This document shows positions 22,363-36,138 of a stretch of DNA of 64,000 nucleotides, piece after piece. Origin of the DNA: Numida meleagris (lineage: Eukaryota; Chordata; Aves; Galliformes; Numididae); the NCBI RefSeq assembly GCF_002078875.1, contig NC_034409.1, forward strand, positions 17,755,726-17,819,725, given 5' to 3'. The translations under genes and the position numbers were made by a program. The notes under the pieces are model-generated. The model was not told the origin of the DNA. It searched no databases and saw nothing but the letters and a program-made list of their open reading frames with translations. The first letter of the stretch is position 1. Each line of letters opens with the position of its first letter.

Positions 22363-25300
22363 GAGCCATGAAATATATCTAGGCTTCACTGACTACCCAT
22401 TTTCTATGAGAAAAGTATAATTTGCTGAACTATATAACCAGGCTTTAAACTGGGGTTTGGTATTTGTAAACCTCCATTCCTTGAGTGCCCTACACAGCAG
22501 AGCAGAAAAACATTTTCACACAAAATGAAAGAATTTCAAATGCAAGTATTCATTTATGCTCATTGGCTTTAAACAGATCCCAGGATGTAGGTCCTCCCAG
22601 GCTGATGAGGAAACTGAACACGTATCTCAGAAATAAATGTCGGAGCACTTCAAACACTTGCTGTACTCAAAAGTTAAAAACAACTGTCTGCTCCTTTTAT
22701 TGTTATTATTCAGTTGTTCAAGTAAAGCTAAATGGGAAAGAATTTTAGAAAGGCATCATTTGGACCCATAACCTTTCTTGCTAATTCTGAAATTCTTCCC
22801 AAAGCATATTTTTTTCTATGGATTAATGGGGATTGTGAGGAAAACCAAATCAACCAGGTAAAGATATCTACAGCATCTGTTGCTAACCTTGCCCCTCAAA
22901 GCATTAAAAGAATATATATAAAAAAATCTTTTGCAGTTTTGCTGGACTCTAAAAATAATAAAAAAAAAAGATTTTAAACTTGGTATTGAACAACTAAATC
23001 TGCACTTTTGAAGCCTGACAATGTTATACACAAGTGAAAATTGTAGGTTGTAATGAAAAATTGAATAACTTTAATATTAGAGCATGAGCAGCTCTCCGTA
23101 TGTTTTCACACTCAAATTATTTCCATCAATGAAACCATGAGCTATATGTTAATAAATTATTTCAGTCATGTAGCCTTAAACTGTTACAAATCCTCAGGAC
23201 TACCATTACCTCCAATGGCGAATTACTTTCAGTCCTCTTGAGTTCTTTCACAAAGGCCTATTCCCTGTGCAGTATGGTTAACACACATGACTTAGAAATC
23301 TATTTACAGAGCCATATCTTCAATAATATATTTGCTAAATTTGTACTATGTACATCAGGACCTAAAATCTGCCCATGAGTATTCTTTCAAAGTTCATGTA
23401 TCTGAAGGCAACGTTTGAACTTTTAGTAAGGTTAAGTCTCCAGTTATTTGATCACATTTTGAATTATTTTATGTTTATTTAGAATTACCTAACTCATAAT
23501 AAATGAGGATTTTTTTCTTTGCAAATCTTAAACTTTTCTAATATTCAGAGAAAAATCTTACACAGCCATTTCATAATCTGAAGAAGGAACTAAAGTATCA
23601 AATTATTTTGTATATTTTGGATGCACTAGGTATATTTTCTGACTTGTTACGATGTCTTTTTTAACTCACAGAGGGATCACCAGCTCTTACTTTACTTTTA
23701 TTATAAAAAAGACCTGATCGCTATATTACAAGGTTAATATTTTCCTCACCGATGGAAATTTCATGACCTCCTAGAGATTCAGTGCCAGGGAAACTCATAT
23801 TTCTTTAGTTAATTTGTTTGTTGATGTGGTGGGGGTTTTTGTTTCTGTTTATTGATTTGTATGTTTGTTTGTTCGTTTTGAAGGTGTGGGTCTTCTTTTG
23901 GCCTGGATACACATTTAGCAATTAAAATTTAGTGAGATGCACACAGTCTAATTTAATGAGATCCTCAAAGTCCTAGTCCCTTGTTTCCTCCTGCAGCAGT
24001 ACAAATATGTGCTCCCCTTACACAAAGTCTGTTGCAAACCTGCAAATGAGCGCAAAGACAGATACGCTTCAGGGAAGGTTCATATGTTTTTTATGGTCTA
24101 TCTACCTTATTTCTCTACCTGAGAGTGTAATTCCTACCTTGTGCTAACATTCAGAGGCATGTGTTTGACCACAAACAGCACATAGCAGAAAATCACTATT
24201 AATGTAAATAAGGAAAAACAAGAGCAACAGGGTCTTGCAAGGTATATTGCTTTCATTCACTGCTTAGCAAGTCCTTTTCAGAATGATTATCCTGATTCTT
24301 AATGTTGTCAGGAGTTACACTTCTTATATTCTAGGTACTTCTTTTTCTTTGTTACAATCAACGTACACATAGTCTATTTTAAGAACCCAGGGTCAGAATA
24401 GAGCTACATCACTGAAACTTTGGAAGATTCCCAGCTTATTTGGTATTCAAGATGTTTAGTAAAGCCTGCATCTTTTGGTTAGGCACAAGAAATGGAATGC
24501 TACTCAATAGTTGTTTTCTGGAACAAAATGTAGAGTAAGGGAGGGTGATGAAGTATATGTGAGCTGGATATTACCAGGTGAAATCTCTACAATTCTGTCT
24601 GCGTTTAGAACTCTGAAAGGATGGAAAAAGAATGCCAATTTTGGTTAAGGCTGCATAAGATCAGTGATATTTTTTGGGAAGTTCATAAGGTAGAATTTTT
24701 TGGTCCTTATGAAATCAGGTATAAAACTGCCATTGAGTATAACGACAGATAATATAAACACAGATCTGTGACATCTTTTATTTCAAGAATTTCTCTTTTA
24801 TTTTAAATCTTAAGATCTAACCTATGGGTATAACTGACATTGTTTTTCTTATTAAAATCTTACTGTCCCTTTTAAATCACTTGAAAAACGATGTGACCAT
24901 CTATTACATAAAATTCATGACTAATTTTCATTTCTAGTTTTCTTCCCTAGAATCCTCATGGCAGCCAGAAGCTTATTTAGTCTTCAGATATATTATTCTG
25001 CTCCTCTTCAAAATTTATGCTTCTAGGCCTGCACTTCCAAACCCACTTTTCCAGTTTACTCCTTTTTTTTTGTGAAATTCTCCCTGTCTATAGCCCTATG
25101 TACTACTCAAGTTTTGTATCCTGGCATGAATGAGGTTAAATGAATAGTCACAGTTGGATTAGACTTATATGAAATGGATTCCAGGCCTCTTAACCTGCTT
25201 ATCATGCAATATGATTTGCTTTACTTTTTAACAGCATTTAGTAATGTTGTGAGCTTCTTTATTTTAGATATTACTAAAGATGACACTGGCTGCCAACAAA

Positions 25301-27235
25301 AAATGACAATTAATTTTGCCATAGAAAAATAATTTTAAAGGAAAACGAGGAAAGAAACAGACTGAAAATTTATCATTCAGCTCTGTGACATTCCATGGCA
25401 GTCATCCTAATAAGTTATCAGAGCTGGTGAAATATCAATTTGGCACATGGTTTCACATGGTTGCCTACATTTCTAGTTAGGGCCTATTACTTAATTCTTC
25501 TGTCATTAGGAAATTAAGTCAATGATTATAGCCAGAATTGGAGATAGCCTGATATTTATCTTTAAATTGACTACTAATTGTTGTATCAGAGAGCTATTCT
25601 GAAGACCTAACATGGATAACAAAAAATGTGGCCTTATTTCATACAGAAGAATGGAAGGGAGGAGCACAAATAAAAAATATACCAATTATCAGCTTTTTAT
25701 CGGGCAACTATATTGATTTTTCTGAGACAAAAACAAGAAAACAGTATCTCAGAGATGCTCAATTAACTATAAAGAAAAACCTATAAATTTTTTCACTCCT
25801 GTCTTTGCTGACAGAATCTTTACTTGGAAAGCAGTGTCTAAACTCTAAACTGTTAAATGGCTATTAAATGCATTTCTCTAAGCTGGGATACCATTAAGTA
25901 TGAAAGCATATTTTGGTCACCAGACTACCTGGTCCAAATAGGTAATTAGCCAGACAATAAAAAACCTAGATATTACTTAGTAGAAGTAGTGACTTGTCAG
26001 AATCCTCTCCATGTTTATGCCATTTTTAGTTTAATTCTCAGTCTAGGTTTTCATTTAATTTATTTTGCAAAAATAACAGATGCATTTGTCAGAATGAAGA
26101 TATAATTTGTAGACTGGAGAATTACTATACGCGACATGATGCTGTTTCATAGTTCTCCTGGACTGAGTTTCACCATGTATGATTTGCTCTATTTGGATGT
26201 GTTTTGTTAGCTTTCTTCTAAAAAAATGCTGTTGTAATAGTCAAAAAGATTTGGAGTAACATTCAAACAGAATTATCTCTCCCTCTATATATAAACAAAC
26301 AAACAAATAAACAAATATTTTTAAATTTTCTTGCTACTGCTAGCAAATAGAAGGAGTTGGTGTTCTCTGGGGAATAACATCTTTGGTATCTCTTATTTTA
26401 AACCTTTATACCTGAAGATTTTGATTGCTTTTTAACTTGTTTTTAAAAAAAAATTGCAATATTAAGATCCTTCTAACCATAGAAAATGCAGTGGGTGGTT
26501 TAATTGTTAAAAAATATTTCACAATGAGAAAATCACTGGTATCTGATCCAGGACTCATTTTACAGTTGGAAAATCTTTTTTGTTTCAATTGAAATTGAAA
26601 AAATTTTAAGCAAAGGAAAAATCTTTGAGCATCTGAACATTTTGGGAGCTAATAGCATACTTTTGTGAATCTCCCTGAAAACAACAGAAAAAAAATAATC
26701 CAAAAATCTCTAGTAGGGCTTTTTTATTCAGATATTACTCTTGTGATTTCTACAGCATTTCAAATTGCTAGACCACAAAATAGCACTCACAGACATTTAC
26801 CAAGCCCTCTTTTTTTGCCTATAGTTTTAGGCTGGCTCCTCAATGGTAAAGTGACATTGTCATCTTGTGTTACCTGTCACAAGTTTTTCTTCCTGCTTTT
26901 GATTTAATTTTCTGTATTTTCATTGTCTATAAACTTTCATGAAGTAAATAATGTTGGATAAAAGAGGTAGTCTTGGAGAGCTGTTATCTTGGCATTATGC
27001 AGTTACCATCCTATTCCTCACAGTTTATTTAAAATAGCATTAAGAATTTTGATTAGCCCCTTACACTCTAAAGATTTTGTTAACTATCTTTCCACAGTTT
27101 TCAGTCTTTCCACAGCTTTTTCACTTTTTCCTAGTCAACTTTTGCTCCACACCAGCAATACAGATCAGCTTTCTTATATTATATTAGAAATGTCACTCCA
27201 ATCTGTCTTGTCATATTTTCAATTTCACAGCTCCC

Positions 27236-27442
27236 AAAGATACATGACTATCCAAAAGTCAATGGGAGTTATGTATCTAATCTGCTTAGGTGCTTTTGGA
27301 AATCTCTTATATACCTATTGACATATTCGGGTTCTCTGTAAAATATACTCGTGATTAATCTGTGGAATCTTGTCTTGTACTGTATGTGCAGTGTGTCTGC
27401 AGACTCTTGTTAAATTGTGTACAGTACTTAACACAAAAGATG
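27236..27442 (+). repeat. Old amniote interspersed repeat, diverged
   Basis: Two motifs recall an ancient amniote repeat common in reptile and bird DNA: AAAGTCAATGGGAGTTATG followed by CTTAGGTGCTTTTGGAAATC, and further on TTGTGTACAGTACTTAACAC. The family cannot be named safely (CR1/L3- or SINE-related). Divergence is high. Confidence 0.4.
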
Positions 27443-29399
27443 GATATTCTTGCCTGTTTTAACGCACATGATAAAAGGCCAAAAAAAGCTTTAAGAGATA
27501 CAGAAGCTTGAACAAGCCATAGCACTGCATTTCTTGCAAAATCATGTTATATACTTACAGAATGTTTTTGAAAAGCTTTATAAAAGCACTGTAAGTATAT
27601 CTCTGCATAGTAACACTACTTATTCATAGTACTATGCAAAGAAAGAGAGCAGTGTGAGATATTTGACATACTTACGTGGTAACAACCCACTAAAGGTATT
27701 GCAGAAAAAAAATCACTCATATTTCTGTATTGAATTAAAGGATCAACATTTGGCTTTAACTTTATCACAGAGAAAGCACATTGTAGAGGTTCTGTAAGTG
27801 CTTTCAAATATTCGATGAGAAGTTGTGTGCAAGCAGCAAAAGAGTACATCTCACTGTCCATAAAGCTCTGACAGTCCAACCAGAATGAATTTACCCTTTC
27901 GGATGCAGTTGGATCACGATTGACTCTTTGCTGAGATTTTGGGGGACTTTCTCAAAATCTCCTCTGAGGAATTAAGCAGAAAGTCACAAGTCCATTTAAA
28001 TCAAGAAAATTCCTTTAAATCTGAGGGAGCTGTGAGGGAGTGAGGTCTGATTCCTTTATTATTTTAACATTGGCCAGTCTGGCAATAGTTTATAATTCCT
28101 TGCAGTTTTAGTTTTAAGAATTACACCAATGGTAAAGAGTTTAAGTTTTAAGAATACTGCTCTCAGACAGGAGCAGAAAAGAAAAGTGCTATGGAATCCC
28201 CTCAAAAAAAAAAAAAATAGTGCAAAAAATAGTGCTTATAGAAAGAAAGACACTGTTTAGTTATTCCTGTTCTGGAGCCTCAGGACTAACCAGCATATTA
28301 ATTTTCTGATTAACTTTAATACAGAGTAAGACAGGATCTTTTGAGATAGACATCAAAGCTTGAAGAAAGTTGACAAATTCCTGACTACCAATTTTGCCTT
28401 AATCCTTGCCCTTAAGCATTTTTTGAATTTCAATCATAAAGATGAATATTTTACTACAGATTTCCACAGTTAATCTCAAAATGAATGTGAGTTTGTGAAG
28501 ATGCAAGAAGGATTTGATCCAAAACCCTTGTGAACATGATATTGGGTGTTACAGGGAAATTTGGATTGGTTTGAGTTATGTTGGATCAGCACAAATATGT
28601 TTTTTGAGATTAAGGTTGTTAAACCTTAATTTTTTTGTGCAATGAGATATTAAATAAAAATGGAGAACATAGAGCCAGTATATTACCCTCAACTTCAGAG
28701 CTTGTTTATGAATGACATTTCTGATCTGTGGACTCGATATACCTAGCTTAACAGCTTCATTTGTTACACTGAAAACCCTGTTACAGACAATAACAAACAC
28801 ATCATTTAAATGAGTTAAAAACTTATTCTTAGACTCATTAGAATATTATCAATGAATCAAAATACAGTACAATTGCTATCATTAGTCCAATTTACAGCTC
28901 CACTATTACTGATTCCAAAAATCCTTGCTCTCTTAAGAGAAGGAAAATTGTACATGCTCTCATCCTATAACTCAAGGAATTCAATATGGTTTAGCTATAA
29001 TGAGACATTGGATTTCATGAGAAAAAATTAACATAGTTTACTGATTTCAAGTCATACCATTAAATATTTTTTTTCCTTGCTATAACAAACATCTCTGTTA
29101 CAAGCAGATTGTTGTTTATTGTAGGATTGATCAAATGATACAAATGCTGATTTGTAAGAAAGAAACACATCAGTCTGACTCTGGGCATAATGGGTTTTTG
29201 ACTTAGATCATTGATTAAGAATGAGAACCTTGAATTTTACTGTAAGAAAAAAGAGTCTGGAAGAATCAAACTAAATGCTTACTTTAAAGATTAGAAAACT
29301 ACCAGAGGTACCCACTGGGTTTATTGCTTAGTCTTTACTAACAACTAGCATCTACAAGCAGATCACAAACACACAAAAAAAGTAAATCAACTATATATT

Positions 29400-29846
29400 G
29401 GAGGACTGGAGCACCTCTCCTATGAAGAAAGGCTAAAGGAGCTCTGCTTTTTCAGGCTGGAGAAGAGAAGGCTCCAGGGAAACTTTATTATTGCCACCCA
29501 ATATTTAAAGTAAGATTATAAACAGAATGTGAATCAACATTTTATGCAGGTAGATAGTGATAGGACAAAGGGGAAGGGTTTCAAACTAAAGGAGGGGAGA
29601 TTTAGATTAGACATCCAGGGGAAATATTTCACTGATAGAGTGATGAAGTGCTGGACCAGTTGGCCCAGAGAGATCGTGAATGCCCCATCTGTGGAGGTGT
29701 TCAGTATAGAATGGGATGGGTTGGGCCCTGGGCGATCTGATCCAGTGCTTGATCTAGCAGCTGGCAACTCTGCCCATGGCAGGGGAGTTGTAACTAGATG
29801 ATCTTTGAGGTCTCTTCCAACCCAAGTCATTCTATGATGATTCTGT
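29400..29846 (+). mobile_element. CR1 LINE 3' fragment, about 450 bp
   Basis: It covers the end of ORF2 and the 3' UTR. Visible are GGAGCACCTCTCCTATGAAG and AGGCTGGAGAAGAGAAGGCT, the GATAGGACAAAGGGGAAGGG segment, the GGCCCAGAGAGATCGTGAA segment, and a CR1 tail ending ATTCTATGATGATTCTGTA. Stops and small gaps break the ORF2 frame. The longest surviving piece, 29529-29801, is CR1-derived and not a gene. Confidence 0.95.
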
Positions 29847-32800
29847 ACAGTAATTAAAAATATTTTGCTGACATCCACACAGCTCCCTCTTCTCGATTAC
29901 ATCAAAATCTTAGTATTCTCTAAAACTCAGATGGTGAAAAAAAAGGCAGCAAAGAAAACTGAGTTCAAGGGATCCTTCTTCGCACTGAAGATTAAACAAC
30001 TCTTGTCTTCAAAATATAATGTGAATATATACATATGCACACATACGCACACATACACAAACATATGCATGGACAAATGTAGAGTTTTTTCTACAGTTAG
30101 TTAACTACTATATAGATATATAGATATATCCAAATGAAAAGAAGGATTGGAAAGTTTTTTATCACATTTCTCACTGTAACATTTAACATTTTTGTGCACA
30201 GACTAAATACAATTCTGGAAAATATCTTTTTCTTTAAAACTATTTTTTTCTCTGAAATTTTTGACAAAAATATCAAGTTGGACTGCATCCTTGACATAAG
30301 CTTTCTCATCAGATTGAAAGCAGATCTCCTCTTATAAAATGGTTCTGACAAGTCTATTGCAATGTCATCTTTTCTTACAAGAGCTTTATTTTGAAAAAGA
30401 TTTTTCCTCCATAATGCACTTTTGTTTTAAAGTGCTCTGATTTCAAATATGCTCACAAGTTGCTCTCTCCGCAGTCTGTAGATTCTGAAAATCTCTGAGG
30501 AGTGTTTGCACGTTCTAGTTTTCATGAGTTACAGACAAGTATAGCTTGCTATTCCTGTTTCTGCAAATCTTTAGTCTTATGCTTTAAAGGAAAAGTGAAT
30601 TTACAAGCTTCAGGAGAAATATAGAGAACCAGCACATATATATTTTCTTCAGCATTTCCATAGATTTATTGGGCAACTGAATCACAAATAAATTTTACAC
30701 CAATGGTAAAGATAACATGAAACTTTCAAGTATTAATTATACAGTGCATATATTGTAAATATATGTCAGGTTATTGTATACTTAAAGAAATCTAATGTCA
30801 AAAAAGACCATCTGGAAAACATGGAAAATTTTATGTAAGTTTAATTACCAGTTATCAAATAACAATAATGCAATTATCCCCTTATTGGGAATAAATTATT
30901 TTAAATTAGTATTCATAAATAAGTCAATAAATCTACTGAAGACGTGTTACAGAATCAACTGTTATATACTCCAGAAGATGACTGCAGTTTATACTCTCAT
31001 ATAGTCATCTAGTGATACATTTATAACATAGTCAATGTCTAAAACAAACTTTAAAAACCTCTAATCATGTATGAAAAGAATGCTAAATGTAGCTCATTAA
31101 ATACTACTAAACTTTACACAGAATTTTTCTCCCATATTTTTGAAGTTGTTCAAGTGTGTGCATGGTAATATGATCATATTAATTTTCATATATATTATTA
31201 AAATATCACATTTAATAAGAAAATCCTCAAAAAGACAGTTTATAAAATAACAATGCATGAGCAATGTGACAGCATAAACGATTACCCAGTTTTAAAAATG
31301 CATTATTATAAGACAGTCTCACTATGTCCAACTACTAAGTAAAACAGATGTGATGGAAAAAGAAGTTAGACAGATTGACACATTTTTGACCCTTTCTCAT
31401 GTATTTCCTGAAATGGAGCTGTAATTATTATGCATGTTGCAGGTTATGCTGATGAGCTGATAGAAGAGGTTGTCAAATAATGCAGCACACAATCACTCAA
31501 TGACACAATATAAGAAAGAATAGAGCAGAATTTCCAAATCTTCCTACACCACATAAGCTTCCAGACAAAATGAGTGTTCTGGAAAGCCATATGTCACACT
31601 TAGGCAAATTAGACGTGCATGTGTTGTGGACAAGAAAACACCCATTAAAAATAAGATTAACCATTTTCAAGTTACCACGTGGGAGTCAGATCAATCATTC
31701 TGTATAAATGAGAGAGTACTAAGATATACGTTCCTAATTGTTTCCAAAAGGATACAGCCAGTTCAGATCAGGTTGCTATCTGTTTCTACAATTCACTTCA
31801 TAAAAAGAGAAAGTTATTTAATTTGAAAACTCTATATTGAATCTGATGTGGATTGCACTCTAATGAAAACATTATCTGATAAGAGTCAAAGAGAAACGTT
31901 TTTAATAATTTTGATCATGATTATTTCAAAAGACCTACAAGCTACTAAACAATAAAAAATAAATAAATAATAAAATTACTGATGCCATTACATCAGCCTA
32001 GATGACTACTGTACAAGGAACACCAAACTACATCTTCATTCCACCTGGAAAGTTAAATTAGTGTTGTATAAAAGCTGCCAATTTGTTCAACAGAGCCTTA
32101 GGGTGGCAGCATAGTCTGCAGTATTCCAGCGCTCCATACTCACGTTCTGTTTGTTCTGGAGTGTTTTCATCCTTTGCAGTGATCCATTTGATTTTGAATG
32201 CTCTTTGTCCTGACTAACAAGATTTTAGACTGTGCTTCAAAATATTTATATTTTATAGAAATTATAAGAAAGGAAGTGAAGAAATTTGAAGAAAGGAAAG
32301 GAGAAAAATAAAAAACAGGAGGGAAAGTGAGGGTGCATCCTTTTTTAAGTGTCTTGTTTTATTTTGTTTTTTTAATCCCTGAGCTACTTCAATCTAAAAA
32401 GGTATTATCAAACTCAGGTATGTATTAACCAATTCTCCTGAGCTTTAGCACTTTCAAGTAAGCAATAAACCTTATAATCTGCATTATTTTTTTTATTTCC
32501 ATAACTAATTTTATTATTTGATGGGTTAGAAGTTATATTCTGTAAGCTACCATGTTCATCTTGTAAAACAATAAGAATGAAGAGGAAGAAATAATATGCT
32601 TTATTCTCCTCAAGTTCTGTTGTGATGTTTTTAACTGCCAAAATACATTTTATTTCCTGTTTATATTTCAGTACAGGTGATAAAATTTGTCCCACCATAT
32701 TTAAATTTTACAGAGCAGGACATGGAAGGAAAGAGAACGTAAACACACAATTTAACATTTAGCCAATATGCTAGGGCTATTAGTTTTATTACAGTGACCA

Positions 32801-33674
32801 ACCGATCTTTGGTCATCAATGTTTAGGCCTTATGCTATTTTCAACAGTCTGTGAAACTTGCCTCCAGTGATGAAACTCCCTAGCTCACACTGTGAATGAT
32901 TCAGATTAAATACATAACCATTGCTACATCGTGCAGTACTGGGGATGCCCTTGAAGGTTTTTGTCTCTAGTACTGGTCATATTCAGCCTTATTTAGTGTT
33001 GGAATTCCTGCAAAACAGTGAATATGACAGGAATATAGCCTACAAATTGCTTTATATATAAATGGAATATAAATACCGTCTAAAAATATAATCTCATAGA
33101 AACAGATTTTTAATAATCTTCTCCCGAAGAAGAAATTTAAATGACTCACTACTTCAAATGTTAGATACAAAATACAACTAGTGCCAAACTTAGCTGAAAA
33201 GCTGTTGCATTGTCATGGACAATAGAGTATCACTGCTCACATCCTATTATAAAAAATGTTGGACTTCTTTACTCTGAAGATTAAAAAATTCTAGCTGTAA
33301 TCCAGGTCTTGTCTGACATGACATTTTGGAAGCAAAAGCTCAGAAACTTTTATACTTAGCAGTAATAGGATAACACGCTACAGTAGTTACAGTAATTGCC
33401 CAACTTTCCTATTGCTTTTTTTTTTTTTTTTTAAATCCTCAATTCTCTCCCTCCATCTTCCACAAGGAAAAGCACTACATATTCCAGGGAAAACAAAACA
33501 AAACAAACAATAAAATCAAGTTCCCTAACCTCTTCTGTAATATGAGTGATAGAGGTCACAATGATTTGTACAAGTGACAATATCGTACTTTGAATACAAC
33601 AAAAACATGTCTATTACTGGACCAATTATTTATGAAAGTATTACTTCTTGATTGAATTATAGATTTATACTTAC
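29847..33674. other. AT-rich sequence, no gene seen
   Basis: It has a CA/TA-rich low-complexity patch at about 30017-30070 and a poly-T run at 33416-33432. A block at 31390-31480 with homeobox/POU-like AT motifs is noted as a possible conserved element. Nothing else is supported. Confidence 0.5.
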
Positions 33675-34224
33675 TGTCGTCAACAGTTTATGGGCCGGTT
33701 CGGCCCAGTTCTGTGACCAATGGGGCAGGGGGACCCACATCCTGAGAAAAAGCAAAAGGGGAAAAAGGGAAAGTGTAGGGAGATGGGCCTAAAAATAAAA
33801 CAGCAGCAACGATCTGAGGAGAAACAAACTAGTTTACTAAATAAGATACTGGAATGCAAGATAACATACTATAAACAATATAAGAGGAATTGAAGCTAAT
33901 AAATAAAATGAGAGACAGTGTCCAAAAAAACTGAAAGCCTTACTCTAATGCTGGCAGCAAGATGGCTAGGGAGGGAGACACTGCTGGGACAAGGAGGAGG
34001 GGAAGAGAGAGATGTCTTGTGATCTGTGTACAGTTTTTATCTTCTCTTCTGAATGGAAAATGGTAACAGAACAGCAAACAGTCCTCTGGGAGATGTAGTT
34101 CTGGGACTTGTACCTGGAACTATCCATGATCCATGGAACTGGAGCATTAACTCTTTAACTCCCAGTGCACTACATGATGTTATGATATGGAACACTGACA
34201 ACTAAAAATCATAAAACCATGACA
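33675..34224 (-). mobile_element. Solo LTR, second copy of the 5-kb LTR family
   Basis: The minus strand starts TGTCATGGTTTTATGATTTT and ends near TTGACGACA, matching the LTR at 4991-5519 along its length. Shared segments include GAGGAGAAACAAACTA and ACTACATGATGTTATGAT. Length is 550 bp, longer than the first copy because a segment near 34110-34165 is retained. The TATA region is damaged. No exact target duplication is visible, so one edge may have decayed or the copy may have been rearranged. Confidence 0.9.
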
Positions 34225-34328
34225 ATTTTGAAGCTATTTTTCCATAATTATCATCTGTGTGGACTGCGGTCATTCTCAAAATAACTATTCTGGGTATTTG
34301 ATGAAGCCTTTACAAAACGAAAATATTC

Positions 34329-34352
34329 CTTTTTCTTTCTTTCTTTCTTTTC
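34329..34352. repeat. (CTTT)n microsatellite
   Basis: About four to five CTTT units. Confidence 0.9.
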
Positions 34353-34660
34353 CAGAATTTCCCTGTTAGTTTACTGGAACAGGCTTTCTGAAGTACTAGT
34401 GTGGGTTTTTTTTGTTTGTTTGTTTTTTTATTTGGGCTAAAAAGGAAGGCGGAAATAGGCACAGATAAGACTTTGGAATAAAACGCTATTGGAAGATCCA
34501 CACATTTTTGCTAAAATAGGGACTAACAGACCAAATTAAGAAATTTTACCTGACAAAGAACGACATGCTGAATTTGATGCAACGCCTAAGAAAATGTAAT
34601 AAATACATATAAGAAACTGCAGCAGTTATAATGTCTCGAACTCAGAGGATTAAGAAAAAA

Positions 34661-34762
34661 AATGAGACGAGAAAGGAGAGGAGAAAAGAATAGAGGAGAA
34701 GAAAGGAGAAGAGAAAGGAGTGGAGAAAGGAAGAGGAAAATGGAGAGGAGAAAGGGAAGAAT
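34661..34762. repeat. Polypurine (GGAGA/GAAAG) tract
   Basis: About 100 bp made almost only of A and G, with irregular GAGAAAGGAG-like units. A few pyrimidines interrupt it. Long polypurine tracts can form triplex (H-) DNA. The ORF overlapping it is an artefact of composition. Confidence 0.93.
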
Positions 34763-36138
34763 CTTGTATGAAAGCAGTAGGAGAGTTATGCACTGCCTAA
34801 TGCAGATGATGATATTAAAGTCATTGGCTAAATGGAATTCTTCATGAGAATAATGGGTGATGTTTCGAAAAAATATGAGTGGACTATCAGCCTGAAAGAT
34901 ATTAAGCTTTTCATTTGGACACTTGTATAGAGCACAGACTTGAGCAAAACCAAAAAACAGTGTCAGAGAAAAAGTAGCCAGAGGTAGTCAGTAAATGAAT
35001 TAAGATTTGCGTTATGTTGGTTGACAAGAAGAAAAAAATTAAATATATGTGTTAAATATGTTTTAATAGTTAATAAAAGATAATAGAAAGAAAGAAATGT
35101 GCAAGTTAAAGGAAAATAATGTATTTTGTTTGGTTATAAATAATATATTGTATCCTTGATCTCAAAAAGAAAGAGTTGAAATAATAATTTAAAAAAGTTT
35201 GAAGATATCTTTGTTCTTGAGTAGGAATTCTGGAAGCCTTATAATAGACCTAAACTGAAAGAGAAACAAAACAAGAATTTCACAATTTGCTATACTATTC
35301 TATACAACTTCTTTTGCCCTAAGATAGAATCTAACAGAGATGAAATTGAATGACTGCCCTTGCTTATCATGCTTGTTATTGCAGACTAGAAGGACCACAT
35401 CTTTTTTCTTCTTTTGTTTCGGCTTGCTGCATTAGCACTTCCTGGACTGTTTCTCTGAGAATAACGTAAAACATTGTTATCTATGTTCCATATCACTATG
35501 GTGAAAAATGCAAAAATTTTCAGCATATTTAGGACTTCTGCAGACATTGTTAATGTCTGCACAGGTCAAGTTTACACAAAAGAAAGGCTGAAAAAATATT
35601 TCTGATCATATCCTGTCTGGATATGATCGAGCAGTCTGTAAAAGCTATATAAAACTTACAAAATATGTGTCCAAGTAATTAAGAAAGCATGGTGGGACTC
35701 ATTAAGCAGTACACATAGTTTGATTCTTTTAGTACATACAGAAAACACAGAATCCTCCTTTAGCCTCTATAAAGGTAAATGTAACAGAGTAAGGAGGAAA
35801 GGTGCTAATTATTGCTTTGCCTGCACTTCAGTTTTGCCACTTGTTATTTGTCTGTATTTCATAGAGATAAATGTTTGCTGTTCTTTTTCAACAGACATTT
35901 TCTACATCCAGAAAATGGTCAGAGATACTCTGACCTAATGTAAGTATTCTGAAAGCTAATGGTCTCTGTAAAAACACTGCCCAGTCATAAATGAAATTTG
36001 TTTTCTCCAAGGACATTTTCTAAGTACTCATCAACAGTATTCAAGGATTTACCTTTGGCCCTAAATACTTTCAGGATTATAAAGCTGCTAGCATCATTTA
36101 TAAATATACTTTCAGGTGGATTTATATGTGTCTTTGCA

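Larger units (their letters stand above)
22215..29399. other. Long AT-rich stretch, no gene; ancient repeat at 27.2-27.4 kb
   Basis: About 7.2 kb without supported genes. It holds a small hairpin at 22320-22362, T/G-rich low complexity near 23840-23880, an AAAC-type simple repeat near 26290-26320, an ancient interspersed repeat at 27236-27442, and a candidate conserved noncoding stretch at 25260-25470. Confidence 0.5.
34225..36138. other. AT-rich sequence with simple repeats
   Basis: It contains a (CTTT)n run at 34329-34352 and the purine tract at 34661-34762. No gene is supported. Confidence 0.55.

Noticed and set aside
34662..34847. Arg/Glu/Lys-rich 61-codon ORF
   Set aside because: It is the translation of the polypurine tract, an artefact of composition.
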